In this document: positions 7,584 through 15,341 of the stretch, piece after piece
Position numbering within the stretch: position 1 is the first letter of the stretch
How the letters are laid out: each line of letters begins with the position of its first letter
From: JAXLWB01 sp046328715
GTDB lineage: Bacteria; Chloroflexota; Anaerolineae; Caldilineales; Caldilineaceae
Assembly (NCBI GenBank): GCA_046328715.1
Contig: JAXLWB010000033.1
Coordinates: 1 to 64,000, forward strand
Length of the DNA stretch: 64,000 nt
Direction of reading: 5' to 3'
Program-made: the position numbers and the translations under genes
Notes under the pieces: generated by a model
What the model saw: the letters and a program-made list of their open reading frames with translations, nothing else
Told to the model about the DNA's origin: nothing
The model's database searches: none

Positions 7584-8795
7584 TTACTCCCGACTTACAA
7601 TCGGCAGATAGATGGCATTCTGGAGCGGTGGCGCTGGAGGATTGACAATCATTTCGCCCAGTCGGTTTAAGGCGCTTAGCACATCATTTTGCGAAAATTG
7701 ACAATGGCCATAGGCCGTGATTGCGCGATTTTCGTGCAAGTTTGGGTTGCTGGCGTGATTGGTCTTCTGGCGTAGCAAGGTGGTATGCCAATAGGGCACA
7801 ACTGGATCGCCGGTGGTGTGCATGGTTACCAGCGGACGTGTGATTAGACCGGTCGTCTCATAGTTGCTGATGGTGTTGGTGGCTGTGATGTCAGCGCTGA
7901 AACGCAGAACAGACTGATTGAGCGCGCTGTCATTCTCAGAACCCACATACTGACGGTTTTGATTCTCAAAGGGTTGTCCCCCTAGTTTGCTTTTGGCATC
8001 ATTGGTGGCATAGACGCTGTACCAAAGCAGACGTTCGATGGTTCGTTCTTTGCTGGCTGTATTACCAGGATCCGAGGCTGCCTGGCTCACCGCTAGAAAC
8101 TGATCCACTTTGGTCGCATTTGCGGGGTTGGTGACCACTGGCAAAACTGTGGTGCTGTAGGTCGTCGATTCCCAACTGTCGAGCGCCGTTGGTGGAATAT
8201 CAACTGGGGTGCCTGGGGTAAGGCCAGGAAAATAATGATCGAAGAGCACACGGGCGTCCCCGAGGTAGTTGATCTGGTCTTGAAAACTGCCATAGGGGCC
8301 ACACATGGCCAAGGCTCCACTGAACATCTCTGGGTGGCGCTCCAACGCCAGCACGGTGGTCAGTGCGCCCTGCGAGACACCAATCAGGATCACAGCGATT
8401 GGTACGCCATGTTTCTGCGCATAAATGGAAACCAACTCGACCAGATCAGGAATCGCACCCTGTACGTTGAGTCCGTTCGCTGTAAAACTGCTCGTAGCCA
8501 GCGCATAGCCAAGTAAATTGGCGGCGGTTTCCAAATTTCCTGCGCCTTCGATCTGCGTGGCAGGGAGCGCAACCGGTTGATTGGGCGCGGTGTAGCCCTG
8601 CACATAGATGATCAGCTTGCCTGTAGGGGCAAATGGCATACAAATCCGATAGGTCGCCCCGCTGCTTTGCGTTCCTTCTTCACAAGCCGTCGGGTGCTGA
8701 GGTGCACTTTGCGCGTTGGAGGTGACACTGGTTGTCAAAAGCAGGCAGAGTGAAAGAAACAGACTGATACTGGTAAGATGACGTGATCTTTTCAT
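7584..8795 (-). CDS. Secreted alpha/beta hydrolase (tannase/feruloyl-esterase-like)
   Basis: The 403-residue protein has a Sec signal peptide (MKRSRHLTSISLFLSLCLLLT... cleavage likely after SNA near residue 28). The nucleophile elbow GVSQG has its Ser at residue 141, GDPVVP supplies a likely acid, and YGHCQF near residue 370 the His. The domain order fits an extracellular esterase with a lid. The substrate is unknown; plant or polysaccharide esters are plausible. The C-terminus ends PLQNAIYLPIVSRE, matching the C-terminal motif also seen in the proteins at 19968, 39806 and 49451. No strong ribosome binding site is visible at the ATG. Confidence 0.78.
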   Translation of the reverse strand: MKRSRHLTSISLFLSLCLLLTTSVTSNAQSAPQHPTACEEGTQSSGATYRICMPFAPTGKLIIYVQGYTAPNQPVALPATQIEGAGNLETAANLLGYALATSSFTANGLNVQGAIPDLVELVSIYAQKHGVPIAVILIGVSQGALTTVLALERHPEMFSGALAMCGPYGSFQDQINYLGDARVLFDHYFPGLTPGTPVDIPPTALDSWESTTYSTTVLPVVTNPANATKVDQFLAVSQAASDPGNTASKERTIERLLWYSVYATNDAKSKLGGQPFENQNRQYVGSENDSALNQSVLRFSADITATNTISNYETTGLITRPLVTMHTTGDPVVPYWHTTLLRQKTNHASNPNLHENRAITAYGHCQFSQNDVLSALNRLGEMIVNPPAPPLQNAIYLPIVSRE

Positions 8796-9184
8796 AATGG
8801 TTACCTGGGTGAATAGAGGATGCGATGCAAACTGAAATAGACTAGCGGCAGTGGTGCGTAAGCGATCCTATCACTTTTTATGAGGTGGTACAAGTGGGAA
8901 CCATCGTTCGTCGATGACTGGTATGGCTGAGTAAGTGGGCACCTAGCGCGTTGTGCGTCGTACTGTCGCAGAACTCGTGACTTGACTGAGATCGGTAACG
9001 ACAGTGCGTCGCACGCGGGGGGATGGCTCGACAGCGAGGGGTGTGCAACCCTTCGCTATGCTCAAGGGCAAGCGCACCGGTCGCCATTGGGTTCATCATG
9101 TTGGGTTTACTGGACTGGTGCAACGCACCGGCCTCCGCTAGGTCGATTTGACTGGGAGGTACGGGCCGGTCGTTGCACGCGCCA
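8796..9184. other. Intergenic region with repeat
   Basis: Apart from the dispersed repeat at 8945-9182 I see no gene here. It lies upstream of the hydrolase (minus) and downstream of the P450 (minus). Confidence 0.6.
8945..9182. repeat. Dispersed intergenic repeat, copy 2
   Basis: It shares TGTCGCAGA...GACTT, GGTAACGACAGTGCGTCGCACGCG-type segments and GGTGCAACGCACCGG with 6447-6650, in the same order but diverged between the conserved arms. It lies at the 3' side of the P450 gene and may act as its terminator. Confidence 0.65.
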
Positions 9185-10585
9185 TTACGTTACCTGATGG
9201 TGAATGTGTGGGCAGCCTGCGGCAGCGGCTGCCTGGATGGTTTGGCTGTCGGTGAGTTGGCTGAGCGGTTTGCGTTGGTAGCGGATGCGCACGGGTGAGG
9301 GGTGGTTGGCCCCATTGCCCATGATCACGTGAACCTCTTTGCTCAGCAGTTCGGCGTCAAATTGTTGAAAAAAGCGCGCAGTGATGACCGCCATTTCATT
9401 TTTGGCAAAATTCATGCCGGTGCATTTGTGAATGCCACCGCCAAAGCCAATGATGGCAAAGGGATTTTTGCCCTCACCCCGTTCAGGCGAGTAGCGCAGC
9501 GGGTCAAAGTGATCGGGATTGGCAAAGACTTCCGATTGGAAATGTGAGGTTGCACCACTCACCATGATGCGCCAGCCGACCGGGATCTCATAGTCACCCA
9601 TTTTCAACGGCTCTTGCACCGTGCGGATCTGCGTATCGGCAGAGGGGCGCATCCGGGTTGTCTCATCAATCGCCCAGTACATGTAATTGAGTTGGCTGAG
9701 GGTATGGCCATCGAGCTCCTGCCCGTACACCACATGCTCACGAATTTCTTGCTGAACCGGCTTGAGCGTCTCAGGATGTTGCAGAAGTAGCGCTAATAAC
9801 CATGCTGCTTGCCCTGCGGTTGTCTCATGACCAGCAAAGATCAGACCCATAAACATGGTGACAATCTCTTCGTCCGACATGATCGTGCCATCCTTCATCG
9901 GGGTTGAGAGCAAGGTCGTGATCAAATCATCGTACTGCTCCGGGTGCTCACGCCGCTTTTGGATGATGCCAGACAAAATTGTTTTGATCTTCTTTTTGGC
10001 ACGGTCACGTCGCCAGAACACGGGCAATGGTAGATTCTGGGGTAGCAGCGGGTTGATCGAGGCACTGATTGCTGCATAATGTCCCCAAAAGTCAGGCCCC
10101 AGTTCTTGCTCAAAATTGGGACCAATAAACGCACGCCCGGCCACAAACTGTGTCAACTGTAACAGTTCTTGAGTGAGATCGGTCTCGCCCGATTGGCCGA
10201 GGCGATCCAGCCAGCGCTGCACTTCAACATTCATGGCTTGAATGTAACTGGCCATGCGCTTCTGTTTAAAGACCTCCTGCAGCGCAGGTCGCTGGTTGAG
10301 GTAGGTTTCGGGGCCAGCGACAAATAACACTTCGCCGATCGCCTCTTTCAAAAAGGCATAGCCTTCCTGCATGTTCAAGGCTTTGTCGGTCTCTTTGTAG
10401 AAGATCTGGTTATACTGGGCTCCGGTGATCACCAGCACATGCTGAGGACCCAACTTGACTGTAAATAGCTCGCCGTGTTCGTTATAGCCGCGCTTGAAAA
10501 ATTTCTCGCGATTTCGTAACATCTCAAATAGGTGCCCCACAACGGGGAACCCGCCTGATAGCATGGGTGGTATTGCAATTGTCAT
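9185..10585 (-). CDS. Cytochrome P450
   Basis: The 466-residue protein starts at ATG 10585 behind AAGGGG. All P450 marks are present: I-helix AGHETT at residues 251-256, the ExxR in AIDETTRMRP, the PERF-like region around FDPLRYSPERG, and the heme loop FGGGIHKCTGMNFA with the axial Cys at residue 388. The general pattern is CYP51-like. It needs an external ferredoxin and reductase. The substrate is not evident: sterol-, terpenoid- or fatty-acid-like compounds are typical, and aromatic peptide cross-linking is known for other P450 groups. It is divergent from the monooxygenase at 10870. Confidence 0.92.
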   Translation of the reverse strand: MTIAIPPMLSGGFPVVGHLFEMLRNREKFFKRGYNEHGELFTVKLGPQHVLVITGAQYNQIFYKETDKALNMQEGYAFLKEAIGEVLFVAGPETYLNQRPALQEVFKQKRMASYIQAMNVEVQRWLDRLGQSGETDLTQELLQLTQFVAGRAFIGPNFEQELGPDFWGHYAAISASINPLLPQNLPLPVFWRRDRAKKKIKTILSGIIQKRREHPEQYDDLITTLLSTPMKDGTIMSDEEIVTMFMGLIFAGHETTAGQAAWLLALLLQHPETLKPVQQEIREHVVYGQELDGHTLSQLNYMYWAIDETTRMRPSADTQIRTVQEPLKMGDYEIPVGWRIMVSGATSHFQSEVFANPDHFDPLRYSPERGEGKNPFAIIGFGGGIHKCTGMNFAKNEMAVITARFFQQFDAELLSKEVHVIMGNGANHPSPVRIRYQRKPLSQLTDSQTIQAAAAAGCPHIHHQVT

Positions 10586-10869
10586 TCTGTTACCCCTTCA
10601 TTTTTAAATCGCAATCTATGCTAGGTGCTTTCCGGAAGTTGAGCGCACAAAGGTACACCTTGGGCGCAGAAATTCACGGAATGGATTGTCTGATTGATAT
10701 ACTACATACGCATCTATTTCTGTATCTCACCATTATGCAACAATAGCAGAAAACTAGCAGAATTTCGATTTTGAAAGCGCTTTGTAAGTCTATAGTGGGC
10801 GTATTGCCTGCATGGATCCTCTCGGCAAGCATGGTGAATTGAGCTACTATCGCGGCAAAGGAGCAGACG
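10586..10869. promoter_or_regulatory. Divergent promoter region, P450 / BVMO
   Basis: The 284 bases between the two oppositely directed start codons must hold both promoters. Ribosome binding sites are clear on both sides (AAGGGG for the P450, AAAGGAG for the monooxygenase). I see no confident -35/-10 pair or operator palindrome. Confidence 0.45.
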
Positions 10870-12363
10870 ATGAGTTCAAGTATGTCACGGGTATCTGCCT
10901 CTGAAGAGGTCGATGTCATCATTATTGGAGCAGGAATCTCGGGGCTGGGTGCAGCCTGTCATTTGCAGCGTGAGTGCCCAAACAAGCGCTATGTGATCCT
11001 TGAGGCACGCACGGCAATTGGTGGAACTTGGGATCTTTTCCGCTATCCAGGCATCCGTTCCGATAGTGATTTGCATACCTACGGCTATGATTTCAAGCCC
11101 TGGTATGGTCATCCGATTGCCACTGGTGAAGAAATTCTCCGTTATCTGCACGAAGTGGTGGAAGAGAACCAACTGGAGCCGCACATTCGCTTTGGTCATC
11201 GGGTGAGCAACGCTGCCTGGTCGACAGATGATGCGCTGTGGCGCGTGGAAGCAGCGAATGGCGCAGGTGAAACATGCCAGTTTAGCGGTCGCTTTCTGTT
11301 GATGTGCTTGGGCTACTACAACTACGAGGCTGGCTATCGTCCCACGTTCCCTGGCGAAGAAGCGTTTGAAGGTCTCATCATTCATCCGCAACAGTGGCCC
11401 GAAACGCTTGACTATACTGGTAAGAAGATAGTCGTGATCGGTTCCGGTGCCACGGCTGCCACGATCGTGCCGGCGGTGGCGGAGCAGGCAGCGCATGTGA
11501 CACAGTTGCAGCGTTCGCCTAGCTACTATCTGCCTGTTGTCAATGAGGAAGAAGAGGAGATGATCAAGCAGTTGCGTGCGCTTGCCATCCCGAAGGATTG
11601 GATCTACGAGATCAAGCGGCGCAAGTCGATCGAAGAAAGTCGAGTCTTTACACAGCGGGCTTTGAATGAGCCAGATGCGGTGCGCCAGGAATTGTTGGCA
11701 GGTACCACGGCCCTGTTGCCCGCAGACTACGACATAGGCACCCATTTCACCCCACGCTACGACCCCTGGAAGGAACGGCTCTGCATGCTGCCCGAAGGCG
11801 ATCTGCTCAAAGCGGTCGCTTCCGGCAAAGCTTCGGTTGTGACTGATGAGATCGACTGTTTTGTCAAAGATGGGATTTCGCTCAAGTCAGGCCAGCGCTT
11901 GGTGGCCGACATCATCGTCACCGCCACTGGCCTTGAACTTTGCGGACTGGGCAATATTCCTTTCACAGTGGATGGCAAGCCAGTGAAGGTACCCGACGCC
12001 TGGACCTATAAGGGCATTATGCTCTCGGATATGCCCAATCTAGCCTGGATCTTCGGCTATATCCGCGCTTCATGGACACTGCGCTCTGACCTGATTGGTC
12101 ACTATGTCTGTCGGCTCTTGAATTACATGGACGCCGTTGGCGCACGACAGTGTACCCCGCGGCTGCGTCCTGAGGATCAAACGATGACGGCCAAAGACTT
12201 TATCGATCCTGCCGACTTTGCGCCTGGTTACATGCGGCGTGGTGCAGGGCGATTGCCCAAACAGGGAGATCGCGAGCCGTGGACAAATCGTCAAGACTAT
12301 TATCAGGAGCGAGATGTGTTGCCTGTCGCCAGTTTTGAGGATGGCGTACTTCAATTTGAGTAA
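10870..12363 (+). CDS. EthA-like Baeyer-Villiger (class B flavin) monooxygenase
   Basis: The 497-residue protein starts at ATG 10870. The FAD Rossmann motif GAGISG is at residues 20-25, followed by the GGTWDLFRYPGIRSDSDLHTYG stretch. The exact BVMO fingerprint FxGxxxHxxxW is at 166-176 and the second NADPH Rossmann motif GSGATA follows about 20 residues later. Further family blocks are HFTPRYDPWKERLCMLPEGD, IIVTATGLEL and ASWTLRSDLIGHYVCRLLNYMD. The layout matches the EthA type of mycobacteria and its relatives, which oxidise ketones and thioamides with NADPH and O2. The native substrate is unknown. It could act with the divergent P450 on one small molecule, or on the peptides encoded downstream. 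Confidence 0.9.
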   Translation: MSSSMSRVSASEEVDVIIIGAGISGLGAACHLQRECPNKRYVILEARTAIGGTWDLFRYPGIRSDSDLHTYGYDFKPWYGHPIATGEEILRYLHEVVEENQLEPHIRFGHRVSNAAWSTDDALWRVEAANGAGETCQFSGRFLLMCLGYYNYEAGYRPTFPGEEAFEGLIIHPQQWPETLDYTGKKIVVIGSGATAATIVPAVAEQAAHVTQLQRSPSYYLPVVNEEEEEMIKQLRALAIPKDWIYEIKRRKSIEESRVFTQRALNEPDAVRQELLAGTTALLPADYDIGTHFTPRYDPWKERLCMLPEGDLLKAVASGKASVVTDEIDCFVKDGISLKSGQRLVADIIVTATGLELCGLGNIPFTVDGKPVKVPDAWTYKGIMLSDMPNLAWIFGYIRASWTLRSDLIGHYVCRLLNYMDAVGARQCTPRLRPEDQTMTAKDFIDPADFAPGYMRRGAGRLPKQGDREPWTNRQDYYQERDVLPVASFEDGVLQFE

Positions 12364-12718
12364 ACTTCTCTTCGCAGAGAAAGAAGCTAGAAATTAAACG
12401 ATACAAAGCGTCAAAACACGCCTCGTGTGGTTCGAACCACACGAGGCGTGCTCATTAAACAAAGCTTCCCCCCTCAATCTATCACACCTTTGCAGTTTTT
12501 ATAGCAAAGTTGCCAGATCTCACAGAAATCTCCTCTGTTTTGCCCCTCCCCATCTCAGTACAATTAGCACCAAGAAGAGCGAACAAGAACAAAGAATAAA
12601 GCAGAAGACAACGCAGAAACGTACGTACGAAAGATAATGAGTCGTCAACCGAGTAACTCTTCAATCGTTCTGTCAACGCTACACACAATCCATTCTAACC
12701 AAACAAGGAGCAATCAAG
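12364..12718. other. Intergenic region between BVMO and peptide genes
   Basis: It contains the terminator-like palindrome at 12417-12450 and then about 265 bases that must hold the peptide promoter. A GATAAT at 12633-12638 could be a -10 box but no convincing -35 lies 16-18 bases upstream. No open frame of note. Confidence 0.5.
12417..12450. terminator. 34-bp perfect palindrome after the BVMO gene
   Basis: CACGCCTCGTGTGGTTC is followed directly by its exact complement, giving a 17-bp stem with no loop bases left over. It lies 54 bases after the stop codon and most likely ends the BVMO transcript, separating it from the peptide genes. The central GGTTCGAACC recalls a tRNA T-arm but no tRNA surrounds it. 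Confidence 0.65.
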
Positions 12719-12871
12719 ATGAACACCAACAGCAACTTCGCCCTGGAACAACTCGAAACTCGCAATGAAAGCCTGTGGATTTTCGTTCCCTATGTCGCCT
12801 GGTGTGTCAAGCATGTGTGGGGCTTCCCCATCTACTACCCCTGCATCAAGTACCACTGGATCTGGATCTAG
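12719..12871 (+). CDS. 50-residue Trp/Cys-rich peptide 1 (candidate RiPP precursor)
   Basis: A short frame (ATG 12719, TAG 12869-12871) sits 8 bases behind AAGGAG. It encodes a polar N-terminal part MNTNSNFALEQLETRNES, a likely leader, and an aromatic C-terminal part beginning LWIFVPYVAWC and ending YYPCIKYHWIWI. Cys 29 and Cys 42, Trp 20, 28, 34, 47 and 49, and the WGFPIYYP block are shared with peptides 2 and 3. Differences among the three genes are often synonymous (for example AAG CAT kept while GTC/GTT varies), so the protein is under selection. It is too short for routine gene calling. Alternatives to a RiPP precursor are a small membrane peptide or a toxin. I do not recognise a named family. 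Confidence 0.8.
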   Translation: MNTNSNFALEQLETRNESLWIFVPYVAWCVKHVWGFPIYYPCIKYHWIWI

Positions 12872-12880
12872 TCACATCGG

Positions 12881-12921
12881 GTGAGAGCTAGGGTTGAGCA
12901 ATGTGCAACTCTGGCTCTCAC
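12881..12921 (+). terminator. Hairpin after peptide gene 1
   Basis: GTGAGAGCTAGGGTTG at 12881-12896 pairs with CAACTCTGGCTCTCAC at 12906-12921, a 16-bp stem with two G-U pairs and a 9-base loop. It starts 10 bases after the stop codon. No U-tract follows, so it may attenuate or stabilise the mRNA instead of ending it. Confidence 0.6.
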
Positions 12922-13003
12922 ATTACAAAGAGCACTACCCATTCTTACCCTATCTTTCTCAACTACAACGTAACCTTCCATCTATCAACAAGGAAAAACT
13001 ACC

Positions 13004-13156
13004 ATGTCCACCAACAAACATTTTGCTATCGAGTCTCTAGAAACCCGTAATGAGAGCTTCTGGATTCTGGTTCCCTACTTCGCCTGGTGTGTCCGTTACG
13101 TGTGGGGCTTCCCGATCTACTATCCCTGTGTCAAGTACCGCTGGGTCTGGATCTAG
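13004..13156 (+). CDS. 50-residue Trp/Cys-rich peptide 2 (candidate RiPP precursor)
   Basis: ATG 13004 lies 9 bases behind AAGGA, and TAG ends at 13156. The N-terminal part is MSTNKHFAIESLETRNES and the C-terminal part starts FWILVPYFAWC and ends YYPCVKYRWVWI. It is the most divergent of the three: Phe for Val at 26, Arg-Tyr for Lys-His at 31-32 and Arg for His at 46, while every Trp, Cys, Pro and Gly is kept. This substitution pattern suggests that the aromatic, Cys and Pro positions define the product. Confidence 0.8.
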   Translation: MSTNKHFAIESLETRNESFWILVPYFAWCVRYVWGFPIYYPCVKYRWVWI

Positions 13157-13164
13157 TAGATACG

Positions 13165-13259
13165 CCTTCTAGAGTAGACACCCACTGTAAACATTGCATC
13201 ATCTGTCTCAGAACCTAATCTTGGAGATTGTGCAATGTTTACGTGTCCTCTCTAGAAGG
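13165..13259 (+). terminator. Two-part hairpin after peptide gene 2
   Basis: CCTTCTAGA at 13165-13173 pairs with TCTAGAAGG at 13251-13259, and inside it GTAAACATTGCA at 13187-13198 pairs with TGCAATGTTTAC at 13231-13242. The distance from the stop codon is 8 bases, like the hairpin after gene 1, although the sequences differ. Confidence 0.6.
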
Positions 13260-13342
13260 ATTTGAAAGCAACCTCTGGCTACCTGCGCTCAATAGGCCAA
13301 CCAAAACCAATCTAAAAATCAACCCAACAAGGAGAAACAATC

Positions 13343-13495
13343 ATGTCGCACAATCAGAACTTCGCCATCGAGCAACTCGAAACCCGCAATGAGAGCTTCT
13401 GGATTCTGGTCCCGTATGTCGCCTGGTGTGTTAAGCATGTGTGGGGCTTCCCAATCTACTATCCCTGCATCAAGTACCACTGGGTTTGGATCTAG
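13343..13495 (+). CDS. 50-residue Trp/Cys-rich peptide 3 (candidate RiPP precursor)
   Basis: ATG 13343 lies 8 bases behind AAGGAG, and TAG ends at 13495. It begins MSHNQNFAIEQLETRNES and continues FWILVPYVAWC... to YYPCIKYHWVWI. From residue 23 to the end it differs from peptide 1 only at position 48 (Val for Ile), though the codons differ at several sites. It is the last of three tandem genes and is followed by a very strong hairpin. The conserved FAxExLETRNES part would be the leader recognised by a PqqD-like domain such as the one in the next gene. Confidence 0.8.
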   Translation: MSHNQNFAIEQLETRNESFWILVPYVAWCVKHVWGFPIYYPCIKYHWVWI

Positions 13496-13515
13496 ATCGA
13501 GCCGATTTTGCTCAA

Positions 13516-13574
13516 GCGCTAACATGAAAAAGGTGAAACGTGACCCTCACGTTTCACCTTTTTCATGTTAGCGC
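13516..13574 (+). terminator. 28-bp-stem hairpin after peptide gene 3
   Basis: The left arm runs 13516-13543 (GCGCTAACATGAAAAAGGTG...) and the exact complement runs 13547-13574, around a CCC loop. This is one of the longest perfect stems in the window. It probably ends the peptide transcript, so the protease gene would have its own promoter or depend on read-through. Confidence 0.7.
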
Positions 13575-13883
13575 AATCGTCAATAGGGGTGCAGAGACTC
13601 TCTATCTATGCCCCAGCAATTCGACAGAGAAAAGTGTCCAAATGATAGAAAGTGGGATGGAGTTCATTGCTTGTTTTGAGTAAAGTGGAGAGGTATTTCT
13701 GTAGCTTATGATTGATGTCTAGATTGAGTGTTTATACGATTGGGCAAGATCCGTGAAGAGTGATACGTGAATGTTCGAAAGTCTTTCACGATTTACGCAT
13801 CACGCTTCATGCAAAATAAGAGATCTCAACCTAGCGCTCTGTAACGGACCAAGACTTCAATTGACCAAAGGCAGGAACCACCC
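13575..13883. other. Intergenic region before the M50 protease gene
   Basis: About 310 bases without a gene. An imperfect inverted repeat (CGTGAAGAGTGATACGTGAA near 13750 against TTCACGATTTACGCATCACG near 13785) is the only structure. A promoter for the protease is expected here but I cannot place it with confidence. Confidence 0.45.
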
Positions 13884-15164
13884 ATGACTCTATCCTACAC
13901 TTCCACGCTCGAACTTCACCCGCAGGTGACAATGGCTGAATTCAACAGCCGACCCGAGAACAAAAGCTATCGGGTTGAACTGACCGATGGCCGACACTTT
14001 CAAATCAACGAGACCTTATTTCGCTTGCTCGTGGTCCTACGCACGCCAACGAGTCTTGAAAAGCTACTAAGCACCTTTTGCGGGAGCGGCGAGCACTCAA
14101 TTCCCTCGGCGGAGATCACAGCGATCAGCACCGAGCTAGTAGCACAGGGCATTTTGGTTCAGGACGGAGTCGTGCCGCCGAACACAACCAAGCGCCAGGA
14201 AGATGCATCGTTGTTGGCGCTGCATTTCCGCCGTGAGATCTTTAGTGCAGAACGGTTGGCACCCATCGTGCGTCCCTTCCAATGGTTCTTTACTCGTCCA
14301 GTGGCGGCAATCCTGATGTCGCTGGTTGTGGCGGTCCATGTCATGCTCTATCTTCAAGTTGGATTTGCTGCCCAGGCCGATATGTCGGGAGTCAATTGGC
14401 CGCTTTTTTTGCTGGTGTTGTTGGTGAGCATTTTCGTGCACGAATTTGGTCACTTGGCGGCCTGTCAACGCTGGAACTGTCCACACGGCCCCTTGGGCAT
14501 TGGCTTCTATTTCTTTCAGCCGGTCTTCTACGTGGATGTAACCGCTGCCTGGCGACTGAATCGCTGGCAACGGGCTGTGGTCGATCTGGCGGGAATCTAT
14601 CTGCAACTGATCGGAACTATCTTCTTTTGGCTGCTCTGGCTAGCAACGCAGGACAAGACCTGGCTCTTTGCCATTTTCATGACCGATATGTTTGCCTATA
14701 GCAACCTACAACCCTTTATGAAATTGGATGGCTATTGGCTGCTTTCCGACTTGAGTGGCGTGCCGAATCTGCATGCACGGGTCGGAGCCGTGCTGGGATA
14801 TTGGGTGCAGCGTCTCATGGTGCTGGTGGGGTTTGGGAAGCCAGCAACGACACCTTCGCCGCTGGCTGGCTGGTCCGCTTCCACCCGGCGCACGGTTCTT
14901 GTTTATCTGGCTGTGGCGCTGCTGGTCTGGCCGCTGATGTTGATCCAAATGATCCCGATGTTGCTGCAAGTCGTTCTTAGTACGCCTGCCCTCTGGCCAG
15001 CCGCGCTGAGTAGTCTACCCTCAGCCCTGCTCCAAGGTGACTTCAAAACCGTGCTGACTTCGTTGCAGACGCTCTTTCTGCCATTGTTGATGGGCATGAA
15101 CCTCTTTGTCATCGGGCGGCAACTTGCCAGGAAGGCGTTCAAGGGTCAGCGTATGGCTCAGTAG
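13884..15164 (+). CDS. Membrane M50-type zinc metalloprotease with PqqD-like N-terminal domain
   Basis: The 426-residue protein starts at ATG 13884. Residues ~15-95 (YRVELTDGRHFQINETLFRL, LEKLLSTF) resemble a PqqD-type winged helix, the usual RiPP recognition element. Then come about six or more membrane helices. The zinc motif HEFGH is at residues 186-190 within a helix, and the third ligand is Asp 282 in NLQPFMKLDGYW, the site-2-protease arrangement. A CPHGPLGIGFYFFQP segment lies between them. Similar soluble-domain plus M50 proteins (for example YydH of the epipeptide locus) process or export short peptides. The neighbouring peptide genes make them the likely substrates; this is inference. 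No radical SAM, YcaO or ABC transporter gene is adjacent. Confidence 0.85.
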   Translation: MTLSYTSTLELHPQVTMAEFNSRPENKSYRVELTDGRHFQINETLFRLLVVLRTPTSLEKLLSTFCGSGEHSIPSAEITAISTELVAQGILVQDGVVPPNTTKRQEDASLLALHFRREIFSAERLAPIVRPFQWFFTRPVAAILMSLVVAVHVMLYLQVGFAAQADMSGVNWPLFLLVLLVSIFVHEFGHLAACQRWNCPHGPLGIGFYFFQPVFYVDVTAAWRLNRWQRAVVDLAGIYLQLIGTIFFWLLWLATQDKTWLFAIFMTDMFAYSNLQPFMKLDGYWLLSDLSGVPNLHARVGAVLGYWVQRLMVLVGFGKPATTPSPLAGWSASTRRTVLVYLAVALLVWPLMLIQMIPMLLQVVLSTPALWPAALSSLPSALLQGDFKTVLTSLQTLFLPLLMGMNLFVIGRQLARKAFKGQRMAQ

Positions 15165-15213
15165 TACTGTAGGTCGGCCCGGTAGGCTAAAGCCGAATGT
15201 GGAGCAGCTCTGG

Positions 15214-15276
15214 CCGTAGGGACCCCTGAATTTAGAATGGAGAAATTCACCAATCTAAATCCAGTGGTCCCTGCGG
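15214..15276. terminator. Bidirectional hairpin between convergent genes
   Basis: CCGTAGGGACCCCTGAATTT at 15214 onward pairs with the complementary TCTAAATCCAGTGGTCCCTG block ending at 15276, with a few mismatches. It lies between the M50 gene (plus) and the double-FGE gene (minus), so it could end both transcripts. Confidence 0.6.
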
Positions 15277-15341
15277 GACACATATGTCATTCTCGATATA
15301 CCCTCGTCGCTACTGATAACGGCGACTTGTAAACACGCCCG

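Noticed and set aside
12425..12440. GGTTCGAACC, tRNA T-arm-like
   Set aside because: It is the centre of a perfect 34-bp palindrome. No acceptor, D or anticodon arms surround it.
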